Part shown: positions 6,650 through 15,219 of the stretch, piece after piece
How positions within the stretch are numbered: the first letter of the stretch is position 1
Layout of the letters: the number at the start of each line of letters is the position of its first letter
Assembly (NCBI GenBank): GCA_002341185.1
Contig: DDNP01000008.1
Location: 1-43,829 of the forward strand
Reading direction: 5' to 3'
DNA: 43,829 nt
Origin: Candidatus Neomicrothrix sp. UBA2517
GTDB taxonomy: Bacteria; Actinomycetota; Acidimicrobiia; Acidimicrobiales; UBA8592
Made by a program: the position numbers and the translations under genes
Notes under the pieces: generated by a model
What the model was told of the DNA's origin: nothing
Seen by the model: the letters and a program-made list of their open reading frames with translations, nothing else
Databases searched by the model: none

Positions 6650-9512
6650 ATTCTCACGAATAGTCGGAGATGGTCCTGCATATCCGCTCATTATTCTTTT
6701 CGGTCTAAACGCAGTAGATGAACTTGATCGAACAGCATTTGCGATCCTAACACCCGAGATTAGAGAAGAATTTGGTCTGGGATTTCAAGGCCTCCTGACG
6801 TTAGTAGCAGTTGTTTTAGCGTTCTCGCTTGCCCTTCAGGTACCGATCGCAGGACTTGCTGACAGAATGAATCGCGTCCACCTCGCTATCATCGGAGCAC
6901 TGGCTTGGGCAACCTTTTCGTTCATGACAGGCCTCGCAACCACGATTGTATTTTTGGCGTTCATGCGATCAGGGTCAGCCATCGGAAAAGGAGTAATAGA
7001 TCCAACGCACAACTCACTTCTCGCTGACTGGTACGAACCAAACCAGCGACCAGCAGTCTTCTCATTCCACAGAGCAGGCAATTCAGTGGGAATTATTCTT
7101 GGAGCATTATTAGCAGGAACGCTTGGGTATGCCTTTAGCTGGAGAGTTCCTTTTTTGATCTTCGCAATACCCACATTCATTCTTGCATTCCTTGCATTCC
7201 GCCTTCAGGAACCAATCCGTGGCAGATTTGAAAGAGAAGCCGCAGGAGCAGACAAAGATGTTGCGGCGTTAGCAGAAGAGCCTCCGTCTATGACTGAAGC
7301 TTGGCGTCTATGTTGGAAAGTCGACACGTTGCGTCGGCTTTTCGCGTCACTCCCGTTCGTTGCCGTAGCAGTTGTGGGATACTCAACATTAAGTTCATTG
7401 TTCTATGATGAGGTTTTTAATCTTGATGAACGAGCCCGCGGAATCATAGCTGCAGCAACGGAACCTGCGCAGTTGGGAGGATTAGTTGTTGGGGCTTCAG
7501 TAGGTCTAAAGCTTGTAGCTAGGGACCCAGGTTTAATAATCAAGTTTTTAGCGCTCAGTACAACTCTTACATCAATAATGGCAGCGGGACTAGCATTATC
7601 ACCAAAGGTATGGATGGCGATATCATTTAGCGCATTAATTAGCTTCTCCGTAGCTATCGTAGGGCCGGGACTTTTAGCGGCTCTCTCGTTAGCCATCCCC
7701 CCACGCGCACGATCTATGGGATTCAGTATGGGGTCGCTATGGGCATTACCTGGCCTTTTCGCGCTGCCACTAGTCGGTTGGGTCGGCGACAACTGGGGAA
7801 TACGTCAAGGAATGCTTCTGATGACCCCAATCCTCTTCATAGGGGCGCTCATAATGGGTTCGGCAGCAAAGGGAATAGTCAATGATATTGAACAGGTACG
7901 TTCCTCAGCTCGAGCTAGAAGTGAGGCAGCGATGGCGAGAAAAAAGGGGGAAGCAAAGCTGCTACTCACAAGAAATGTGCAAGTCAGTTATGACAAAGTT
8001 CAAGTACTCTTCGGCATTGATTTTGATGTCGCAGAAGGAGAAATCGTCGCGCTATTGGGAACAAACGGTGCAGGGAAATCAACATTACTTAAAGCAATAT
8101 CAGGAGTCTCCGAAGCAGACCGAGGAGCGATAGTTCTAGATGGTCGCGATATAACGCATGCCCCACCAAATGAGATCGCAGCTTTGGGCATCTCTCAATT
8201 ACCAGGCGGTCACGCAATCTTTCCAAACCTAAGTGTGAAAGAAAATATTGCAGCTTCGCAATGGCTCAATCACTCAACAGGAAAACCTCTCAATGGGGCA
8301 ACTCAGAATCCTTTAGAGATATTTCCTGAGATAGCAGAACGACTAAATGAGCCCGCAGCAAACCTCTCAGGAGGGCAACAACAAATGCTTGGCCTCGCTA
8401 TGGCACTGCACAGTAAGCCCAAAGTGCTTCTAATCGATGAGCTATCTCTTGGTCTGGCGCCAGCAGTAGTTGAACGTATACTGCCCGTCATTCAACAAAT
8501 TGCAGACCAGGGAACAGCCATCATTATTGTGGAACAATCAGTAAACCTTGCCCTAACAATTGCAGATAGAGCCTACTTTATGGAAAAAGGACAAATACGA
8601 TTTAACGGGTCAACCAAAGACCTCCTGAGTCGACCTGACCTTCTCCGTTCTGTTTTTCTTAGTAACACCGCAATTCCTGAAGCTGATCACAACCTCAAGT
8701 CATCTACAGAGGACAGTACACCTATTCTAGAAATAGAAAATGTGACTCGAAGTTTCGGAGGAATCTTAGCAGTTAGTTCCGTGACTTTTAATGTAGGAAC
8801 AAACGAGATTATTGGAGTAATGGGTCCGAATGGAGCAGGAAAAACAACCCTCTTCGACCTTCTCAGCGGTTTCGTACCACTACAAGGAGGATCGATAAAG
8901 CTTCTGGGTCAGGACATCACAAACAAAAGTCCGGCAGAACGATCAAAATTAGGTTTAGGTCGATCCTTCCAAGACGCGCGCTTATTCCCTTCCCTAACTG
9001 TGGCAGAAACAATCGCTGTTGGATTAGAACGTTTCACATTAGCAAAGAACCCGATCTCAGGAGCGCTACACCTTCCTCACGTAGCTCGAAGCGAAAAGGA
9101 AATACGGAAACAAGTGAGTGAACTTATAGAGCTAATGGGATTAGGGGCATATGAGAATAAGTTCATCTCTGAACTATCTACTGGAACGAGGCGCATGGTT
9201 GACTTAGCGTGTGTCATAGCGCACAAGCCAGCAGTCGTGCTTCTTGATGAGCCCTCCAGTGGAATCGCTCAAAAAGAAGCGGAACAACTATCTCCAGTCA
9301 TTAAAAGAATAAGGAATGAAATGAACGCTGCACTGGTAGTTATTGAACACGACATAGCTCTACTTTCAGACTTATCTGACACGTTCATAGCTCTTAATCA
9401 GGGAACAGTCATATCCCAAGGGGAACCTAACGAGGTTCTAGCGAACCCCACAGTTATCTCTTCCTATCTGGGGTCTTCAAAAGAAACAATTCAAAGAAGC
9501 GGGATACTTTAA
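6639..9512 (+). CDS. MFS transporter-LivF-LivG triple fusion protein
   Basis: 957 residues in three modules. Residues about 15-415 form a 12-helix major facilitator domain with a motif-A loop GLADRMNRVHL. Residues about 440-675 are a LivF-type ABC ATPase: Walker A LLGTNGAGKS (about 471), signature LSGGQQQ (about 575), Walker B VLLIDELS. Residues about 700-950 are a LivG-type ATPase: Walker A MGPNGAGKT (about 727), signature LSTGTRR, Walker B VVLLDEPS. Both ATPases look catalytically intact. The ATG at 6639 follows AAGGAGA and overlaps the end of the LivH-LivM gene. The ATPases presumably power that permease; the role of the attached MFS domain is unknown. A stop-free frame continues across both module junctions, so this is a real fusion in this sequence. 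Confidence 0.9.
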   Translation: MKAKFSRIVGDGPAYPLIILFGLNAVDELDRTAFAILTPEIREEFGLGFQGLLTLVAVVLAFSLALQVPIAGLADRMNRVHLAIIGALAWATFSFMTGLATTIVFLAFMRSGSAIGKGVIDPTHNSLLADWYEPNQRPAVFSFHRAGNSVGIILGALLAGTLGYAFSWRVPFLIFAIPTFILAFLAFRLQEPIRGRFEREAAGADKDVAALAEEPPSMTEAWRLCWKVDTLRRLFASLPFVAVAVVGYSTLSSLFYDEVFNLDERARGIIAAATEPAQLGGLVVGASVGLKLVARDPGLIIKFLALSTTLTSIMAAGLALSPKVWMAISFSALISFSVAIVGPGLLAALSLAIPPRARSMGFSMGSLWALPGLFALPLVGWVGDNWGIRQGMLLMTPILFIGALIMGSAAKGIVNDIEQVRSSARARSEAAMARKKGEAKLLLTRNVQVSYDKVQVLFGIDFDVAEGEIVALLGTNGAGKSTLLKAISGVSEADRGAIVLDGRDITHAPPNEIAALGISQLPGGHAIFPNLSVKENIAASQWLNHSTGKPLNGATQNPLEIFPEIAERLNEPAANLSGGQQQMLGLAMALHSKPKVLLIDELSLGLAPAVVERILPVIQQIADQGTAIIIVEQSVNLALTIADRAYFMEKGQIRFNGSTKDLLSRPDLLRSVFLSNTAIPEADHNLKSSTEDSTPILEIENVTRSFGGILAVSSVTFNVGTNEIIGVMGPNGAGKTTLFDLLSGFVPLQGGSIKLLGQDITNKSPAERSKLGLGRSFQDARLFPSLTVAETIAVGLERFTLAKNPISGALHLPHVARSEKEIRKQVSELIELMGLGAYENKFISELSTGTRRMVDLACVIAHKPAVVLLDEPSSGIAQKEAEQLSPVIKRIRNEMNAALVVIEHDIALLSDLSDTFIALNQGTVISQGEPNEVLANPTVISSYLGSSKETIQRSGIL

Positions 9513-9572
9513 TTCCCAACTTAAAAAAAATGCACTAATGTTCAGATCAATAAAATCTTTCGGGGGCAAGAT

Positions 9573-11399
9573 ATGAAATTGAAAAGAATCAATGAGCGAG
9601 GGAAAGAGCCGCTACGAAAAATATCTATGCTTATTGCAGCGTTAGCAACAATTGCGCTTCTAGCAACAAGCTGTGGCGGTAGTAGCGACCCAACTAACTC
9701 AGCTTCAAGCCAGTCAGAGGTCTCTGACTCTTCTCAACCAGCGGCCGAAGAACCAGAAAGCTCTTCAAATGATGCGGAAACCCCCGAATCATCTCAGGAC
9801 CTCGAAGTGGCAGAGGATTGCCCAACAGCTGGTGAGGCAAGGGATGATCTCTTCCCCGGAGTAATGTTTTTCTCCGAAGCACAAACCCGATGTCTTGCAG
9901 ATATTGACTGGGGTGAACGATGCGATGTCGAGACTGGATTGCTAAAGCTACCCGTTGTTGGAGCTCCTGAATGTTTCGCTCCCTTTTCTGGTGACAATGG
10001 AGGAACAACTGCCCGGGGAGTAACCGATGACTCCATAACAATTGTCTATTGGCGGTGGCAAGAAAATGACTTCATACTGAACTACATCACTGGCCCCATA
10101 GCAAATGACGATACGAACGCTGATGCTGAAGCAAGTTTGCGGGGGCTCCTTCAATATTACGAAACCTATTACGAAACGTATGGACGAAAAGTTAACCTGA
10201 TCTTTTATGAAGGAACAGGAAATGTCGCAGACCCTATCTCAGCACGAGCAGATGCCGTCAAAATAGCTGAAGAATATGACCCATTTATGGTCTGGAATGG
10301 TCCAAACCTAACAAATGCATTTGAGGATGAACTCGTATCCCGAGGAATAGCATGTCTCGCCTGCGGCCCGAGTCAACAGATTGATTTCTACAAAGAAGCT
10401 GACCCTCTCAGTTGGACTTTCTCTATGAGTGGCGAACAAAACACGCTTATGGGAGTCGAATACGTCACCAAACAGCTAGCTGGACGCAACGCACAATATG
10501 CAGGTGATATAAATTACCAAGATCAAGAGAGAGTATTCGGCCGCTTATATATAGAAAGCGGCGAAGCATCGGTTGAGAACAATAAAGATTTTGAAGACCA
10601 ACTCGCGGAAAACGACGTTGATATTGCCGAAACTGTAGCCTACGCACTTGACCCAGCGACACTTCAAGAAAGCGCAGCATCAGCTATTGCAAAATTTAAA
10701 GCAGCAGGAGTCACAAGCGTACTTTTCAGTTCCGACCCAATTGCGATGAGAGACTTTACGAAAGAGGCAACTTCTCAAGGCTATTTCCCTGAATGGGTAC
10801 ATATTGGAAGTGTCTTAGCTGATACAACTGCGTTTGCAAGAACATACGATCAAGAACAATGGGGGAACGCATTCGGTATAACCACGCTAGGCGTCGGAGT
10901 TGACCCGTTACAAGCAGGCGCTCCATTCCGTTACCGCTGGTTCTTCGGGGAACCAGCCCCAGCAGACGACTCACTTGGAGTTATTGACCCTTGGCCAGCA
11001 ACCTTCTACCCAATCATCCAAGGGATAGGGCCCAACTTGACCTACGAAAACTGGCGTGAAGGACTCAATCGTGCTGACCCAACCGAGAGACGTACCACAT
11101 CGTCGTCATTCTCATGGGGAGAAAAGGAAAGATGGCCTGCTGAACTTGAATACGACTTTTTTGGAAACGACGAAGTAACCGTATTCTGGTGGGACACTGA
11201 AGCAGAGGGTCGAGACGAAACTGATGCTGTAGGAATTGGAATGCACCAATACGCTGATGACGGTAAACGATACCTATGGGGAGAATTTCCAACCGAGTCA
11301 ATTGAACTCTTCAATGCGACAACATCAGTTGATCAATACGATGAACCTCCTTCAGGGCAAGAAATACCTGACTACGAACCACTACAACCAGCGGGTTAA
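9573..11399 (+). CDS. ABC transporter substrate-binding lipoprotein (LivK-like, type 1 fold)
   Basis: 608 residues. It has a lipoprotein signal with lipobox ATSC (Cys34) and then a low-complexity Ser/Glu/Gln linker to about residue 75. The binding domain follows, with DDSITIVYWRWQ, GRKVNLIFYEGTGN and a second lobe starting near AGVTSVLFSSDPIAM. It is longer than typical LivK proteins (about 370-400) through an N-terminal Cys-containing extension and a C-terminal extension. It should capture the ligand outside the membrane for the LivH-LivM permease immediately upstream. The ATG follows a GGGGGC stretch. Its stop overlaps the start of the PhyH gene by one base (TAATG). Confidence 0.88.
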   Translation: MKLKRINERGKEPLRKISMLIAALATIALLATSCGGSSDPTNSASSQSEVSDSSQPAAEEPESSSNDAETPESSQDLEVAEDCPTAGEARDDLFPGVMFFSEAQTRCLADIDWGERCDVETGLLKLPVVGAPECFAPFSGDNGGTTARGVTDDSITIVYWRWQENDFILNYITGPIANDDTNADAEASLRGLLQYYETYYETYGRKVNLIFYEGTGNVADPISARADAVKIAEEYDPFMVWNGPNLTNAFEDELVSRGIACLACGPSQQIDFYKEADPLSWTFSMSGEQNTLMGVEYVTKQLAGRNAQYAGDINYQDQERVFGRLYIESGEASVENNKDFEDQLAENDVDIAETVAYALDPATLQESAASAIAKFKAAGVTSVLFSSDPIAMRDFTKEATSQGYFPEWVHIGSVLADTTAFARTYDQEQWGNAFGITTLGVGVDPLQAGAPFRYRWFFGEPAPADDSLGVIDPWPATFYPIIQGIGPNLTYENWREGLNRADPTERRTTSSSFSWGEKERWPAELEYDFFGNDEVTVFWWDTEAEGRDETDAVGIGMHQYADDGKRYLWGEFPTESIELFNATTSVDQYDEPPSGQEIPDYEPLQPAG

Positions 11400-12229
11400 T
11401 GGAAACATCACTGCACCCCTGGAATACCAAATTTTTATGGGAGAATGCCATCCCGCGGAGTGGTTTCCTGACCCAACAACAGATAGATCAATACAACACC
11501 GAAGGTTTCCTCCTATTGGATGATGTGATTCCAAAAGAGAAAATTGATGATTTGGCTTTAACGCTAGACCAGTTGGCGAGAGAGACCGAAGGTTTTCTCC
11601 AGACAATGGAAGATGAAAGACTTTCCATTGCTGAATCAGGCGCTATTTTATTTGGGATTCACCCTTCGGTAAGATTCCCTGCAGCTAAATCGTTTCTTTC
11701 ATCAGAGCCCTTTACGAGTATCGCTTATGACCTCATCGGGCCTGACGTGCGCCTCTATTGGGACCAAATCGTATACAAGCAAACGCAAAAACCAAGACGA
11801 TTCCCATGGCATCAAGATAACGGATACGGTTTCGTGGAACCTCAACAATATTTAACCTGTTGGGTTCCGTTAGTTGACGTTGATCAACGTAATGGGTGCC
11901 CATGGATTGTTCCGAAAGTACACCTTAACGGAACTCTCGCACATGAGTACATAGAGCCACTCGGTTACGAGTGTTTCGAGAAACACCAAGAAGCGATACC
12001 AGTGGAAGCGAAAGCAGGAAGCATCGTTATTTTCTCGTCACTTACCCCACATATGACTGGAGTAAACACAACCAGCGAAACCAGAAAAGCTTATATTCTG
12101 CAGTACGCACCTGAAGGATCATTCTTACTCAAAGGCGACCCTAATAACGGGCAGCCCGATAATCGAGAAGCGGCAAATGAACCAGATCGCCAATTCGTAA
12201 TCCTAAAAGATGGGCTACCCGAAGTTTAA
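11399..12229 (+). CDS. Phytanoyl-CoA dioxygenase (PhyH) family protein
   Basis: 276 residues, Fe(II)/2-oxoglutarate-dependent oxygenase fold. Metal ligands are visible as the HxD of FPWHQDNGYG and the distal His of SSLTPHMTGVN; the Arg of TSETRKAYILQYA is the likely 2-oxoglutarate anchor. PVEAKAGSIVIFSS is the usual strand before the distal His. These enzymes hydroxylate diverse small molecules, and the substrate cannot be told. It is coupled to the binding-protein gene by the TAATG overlap, which suggests the imported compound or its product is hydroxylated. It ends three bases before a converging gene. Confidence 0.87.
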   Translation: METSLHPWNTKFLWENAIPRSGFLTQQQIDQYNTEGFLLLDDVIPKEKIDDLALTLDQLARETEGFLQTMEDERLSIAESGAILFGIHPSVRFPAAKSFLSSEPFTSIAYDLIGPDVRLYWDQIVYKQTQKPRRFPWHQDNGYGFVEPQQYLTCWVPLVDVDQRNGCPWIVPKVHLNGTLAHEYIEPLGYECFEKHQEAIPVEAKAGSIVIFSSLTPHMTGVNTTSETRKAYILQYAPEGSFLLKGDPNNGQPDNREAANEPDRQFVILKDGLPEV

Positions 12230-12232
12230 GTA

Positions 12233-12736
12233 TTATTTCTCAAAGCTATAAATGGGGTCATTAGTGTCACGCCCACTTTTAGCCCAAACAGATGAACCAG
12301 CCATTTCATCCGTGATATCTTCAATTTTTGACCAATCATTCCGTAAAAACCGCTCGCTTATCTTCCAATGCCCATCTAACAAAGTGAACGTGTCAATATA
12401 CCTTCCATTAAAGGTGTGTAGACGCATGGGTCCTTCACCTGACTCAATGTGGTACGCCAAGACATAGGATTCAACTAGAGCTTTATCTTGTGAAATTTCT
12501 ACTCGTATATTAGAAACCCTGTGTTGAGTCGCTGAATATCTCTTCTGCAATGAAGGTAATGCGTATTCAACGAAATCTTCTATTGGCATAGGCTCTGGCC
12601 CATAGTTATTTAGAATAGCGCCCGGATGGAAGGCTGAAATAACGCTTTCTTTATCTAACCGGTCAATGCCACGTGTATAGGAAAAGAGGCCATCAACGAT
12701 TTCTGCACGTTCAGATAACTCTTGGGGATCAATCAC
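12233..12736 (-). CDS. SnoaL-like (NTF2-fold) domain protein
   Basis: 167 residues, same fold as the protein at 3197-3697, sharing the early YTRGIDRLDKESVISAFHPGA helix and the closing DGHWKISERFLRNDW strand. GTG start at 12736 overlaps the TAG stop of the upstream molybdenum hydroxylase by one base (TAGTG), so it is translationally coupled to it. The role is probably a small isomerase, dehydratase or accessory protein; the family gives no more specific prediction. Confidence 0.78.
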   Translation of the reverse strand: MIDPQELSERAEIVDGLFSYTRGIDRLDKESVISAFHPGAILNNYGPEPMPIEDFVEYALPSLQKRYSATQHRVSNIRVEISQDKALVESYVLAYHIESGEGPMRLHTFNGRYIDTFTLLDGHWKISERFLRNDWSKIEDITDEMAGSSVWAKSGRDTNDPIYSFEK

Positions 12737-15039
12737 TAACTATCCTGGCTCTCACAAATCGCATTCCAGACATTTACTGAAGTTAAAGGCATATCTATAT
12801 GCTTAACACCCAAGTGGGCAACAGCATCAATAACAGCATTTTGAATAGCAGGTGTTGAGCCAATAGTGCCTGACTCGCCAATACCCTTAGCTCCTAAAGG
12901 ATTACGGGGGCTGGGAGTTTCAGTATTGTACGTTTCAAATGATGGAAGTTCAGCTGCTGAGGGAATAGCATAGTCCATCAAGTTTCCAGTAATCGGGTTT
13001 CCTTCTTCATCATAGAAAACACCTTCGTATAGTGCCTGAGCCGCTCCTTGAGCAATGCCTCCATGTTGCTGGCCTGTAACAAGCATTGGGTTAAGAATGC
13101 GACCGCAATCATCAACCGCAATATGTCGGATTAGCTCAACGGCACCCGTTTCTAAATCAACTTCAACAACGGCGACATGAGCTCCGAAAGGAAATGTAGA
13201 ATCCGTTCCATCAAAATCTAATTCGTGAGCTAGCCCTGGTTCCATTCCATCTGGTCGTTTGCTCGCATCGTTTGATGCTTGAGCTAATTCACTCCAACTC
13301 AAAGAATTAGAAGGAACGCCAACAACATGAAGCCCTTCTTCGCCTGTGACAATATCGTCAGGGCTTGCTTCAAGTAGATGTGATGCTAGCTCTTTAGCTT
13401 TCTCAAGAACAGTTTCGCTGGCGACATGAACAGCCGAGCCGGCTGTCTGTAGTGATCTTGATCCCATTGTTCCTTGGCCTCTTGGAATTTCATCTGTATC
13501 TGATTGCAAAATGGTGATTTTGTCCATATCCACGCCCAAAAGGTCGGAAATGATCATAGAGAATGCTGTGATGTGGCCTTGGCCGTGAGCGCTTGTCCCG
13601 ACTCTTGCAGTTACGCTTCCGTCATCATGTACTTCTACAGCACCGTATTCGCTATGTAACCCAGCAGGTGCGGTAACTTCGACATATGCTGAAATTCCTA
13701 TCCCTAACTGTTTCGCATCATTAGTCTCTCTTCGCTTTTGCTGATCAGACAATAACGCATCGTAGTCGGACTCTTCGAGAGCCTTGTTCAAAGCTAGGGC
13801 GTAATCGCCGGAGTCATAGTTGGCTCCACCCAAAGTTGTCATAGGAAATGCGTCTTCTGAAATAAAATTCTTTAAGCGAATCTGAGCAGGGTCAATTTCT
13901 AGTTCATCTGCCGCAACATCGATCAAGCGCTCAAGTAATTGTGTTGCTTCTGGACGTCCAGCACCCCGATATGCAGCAGTATGCGTTGTATTAGTTGCTG
14001 CACTTTGGGCATGGTAACGAATCTTTGGAATATCGTAAACTCCCTGAATCATCGTTTGAGTAAAGAAGGTTAAAAAGCCACCTATTGCTGGGTAAGATCC
14101 AGCGTCTGCAATAACTTTTGCATCTAAACCCACTATTTTACCATCAGAACTAAACCCCATTTCTCCGTACATGGTCATACCGCGCCCCTGAGCTAAAGAG
14201 AGCATATTTTCACTACGCAATTCAGTCCATTTCAAAGGTCTATTAAGCTGCCTAGCAAGTTCAGCAGTAATTACGTGTTCAACATACACACCACCTTTAG
14301 GGCCAAACCCCCCGCCTACAGTCGGTGCTGCAACACGAAGATCTTCCTGTTCCATACCTAACTGAGCGGCTAATGCTTCACGAACAGCTATCGGGTTCTG
14401 GCTAGGAATCCAAGCCGTCAGAGAGCCGCCTTCTCCAGGAATTGCAACGATCCCATTTGACTCCAAAGGGACTCCGGCTAACCGTTGGCTAACAATTCGA
14501 ACTTTAGTAATGTGGTCAGCTCCCTCATTCGGGTCTCCATCTTCAAGTCCAATACCGGTTTCAAAGCACAAATTTGACCCGTTTTCTTCAAAGAGAATAG
14601 GAGCATCTTCTTTTAGAGCCTTTTCGGGATCAGTGACTGCAGGTAGTGGATCATAATCCATCCAGATGGCAGATGCAGCATCGGCAGCAGCAGCGAACGA
14701 ATCAGCAACAACAACAGCAATGATATCTCCGACAAGGCGCACTTTGCCTTTTGCTAATGGCGGTCGAGCAAAATGGGGTGGGAAGAGCGGAAAGGCTAGA
14801 TACGGCGACAGTTCTAAATCATCAGCTGTCCATACCCCAACAACGCCCTCAATTTCTTTAGCCTCAGATGTGTCAATAGAAAGAATATTGGCATGCGCAA
14901 TAGGCGAACGGGCGAAATAGACAAAGCCCAAACCATCAATTTCCATATCATCGAAATATTTATCTTCGCCAGTAAGTAGAGTAGGGTCCTCGCGGCGGAG
15001 AACGGCATTGCCAAGAATTGAACCTTTAATATCAGTCAT
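12736..15039 (-). CDS. Xanthine dehydrogenase-family molybdopterin subunit, form-II CoxL-like (orphan)
   Basis: About 767 residues, the molybdopterin-cytosine-dinucleotide-binding large subunit of a molybdenum hydroxylase. N-terminal RREDPTLLTGEDKYFDDM, central TVGGGFGPKGG, the active-site loop AYRGAGRPEATQLLE and the C-terminal GAKGIGESGTIGS with the catalytic Glu are visible. AYRGAGR marks form II; true aerobic CO dehydrogenase (form I) has a Cys-containing AYxCSFR loop, so CO oxidation is not supported. No FeS or FAD subunit is adjacent; partners may be supplied by the operon at 27674-28983. Start at 15039 is chosen because AAAGGGGAAG lies just upstream; a longer reading adds ten residues. 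Confidence 0.87.
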   Translation of the reverse strand: MTDIKGSILGNAVLRREDPTLLTGEDKYFDDMEIDGLGFVYFARSPIAHANILSIDTSEAKEIEGVVGVWTADDLELSPYLAFPLFPPHFARPPLAKGKVRLVGDIIAVVVADSFAAAADAASAIWMDYDPLPAVTDPEKALKEDAPILFEENGSNLCFETGIGLEDGDPNEGADHITKVRIVSQRLAGVPLESNGIVAIPGEGGSLTAWIPSQNPIAVREALAAQLGMEQEDLRVAAPTVGGGFGPKGGVYVEHVITAELARQLNRPLKWTELRSENMLSLAQGRGMTMYGEMGFSSDGKIVGLDAKVIADAGSYPAIGGFLTFFTQTMIQGVYDIPKIRYHAQSAATNTTHTAAYRGAGRPEATQLLERLIDVAADELEIDPAQIRLKNFISEDAFPMTTLGGANYDSGDYALALNKALEESDYDALLSDQQKRRETNDAKQLGIGISAYVEVTAPAGLHSEYGAVEVHDDGSVTARVGTSAHGQGHITAFSMIISDLLGVDMDKITILQSDTDEIPRGQGTMGSRSLQTAGSAVHVASETVLEKAKELASHLLEASPDDIVTGEEGLHVVGVPSNSLSWSELAQASNDASKRPDGMEPGLAHELDFDGTDSTFPFGAHVAVVEVDLETGAVELIRHIAVDDCGRILNPMLVTGQQHGGIAQGAAQALYEGVFYDEEGNPITGNLMDYAIPSAAELPSFETYNTETPSPRNPLGAKGIGESGTIGSTPAIQNAVIDAVAHLGVKHIDMPLTSVNVWNAICESQDS

Positions 15040-15180
15040 AAACTTCCCCTTTATATCTTCATAGTTCATCTAAAGTTTGGCATTGAAATGAAAAGAATAC
15101 GAGTCGAACACCCATCTTCTTGTAACAAAATGGGGAACCTAGACATCATTTAGTAAATTCATAATAATAGTAAGTTTGAT

Positions 15181-15195
15181 GTACACTTCGTGTAC
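15181..15195. promoter_or_regulatory. Perfect inverted repeat, candidate operator
   Basis: GTACAC-TTC-GTGTAC: two perfect 6-bp arms with a 3-bp spacer, 25 bases upstream of the GTG of the Rieske oxygenase gene and downstream of AT-rich promoter-like sequence in the divergent gap between that gene and the CoxL-like gene. Size and symmetry suit a dimeric repressor site controlling the oxygenase. No regulator gene lies nearby, so the binding protein is unknown. Confidence 0.45.
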
Positions 15196-15219
15196 CAGTC
15201 TAAAGAAGGGGAATCTGAC

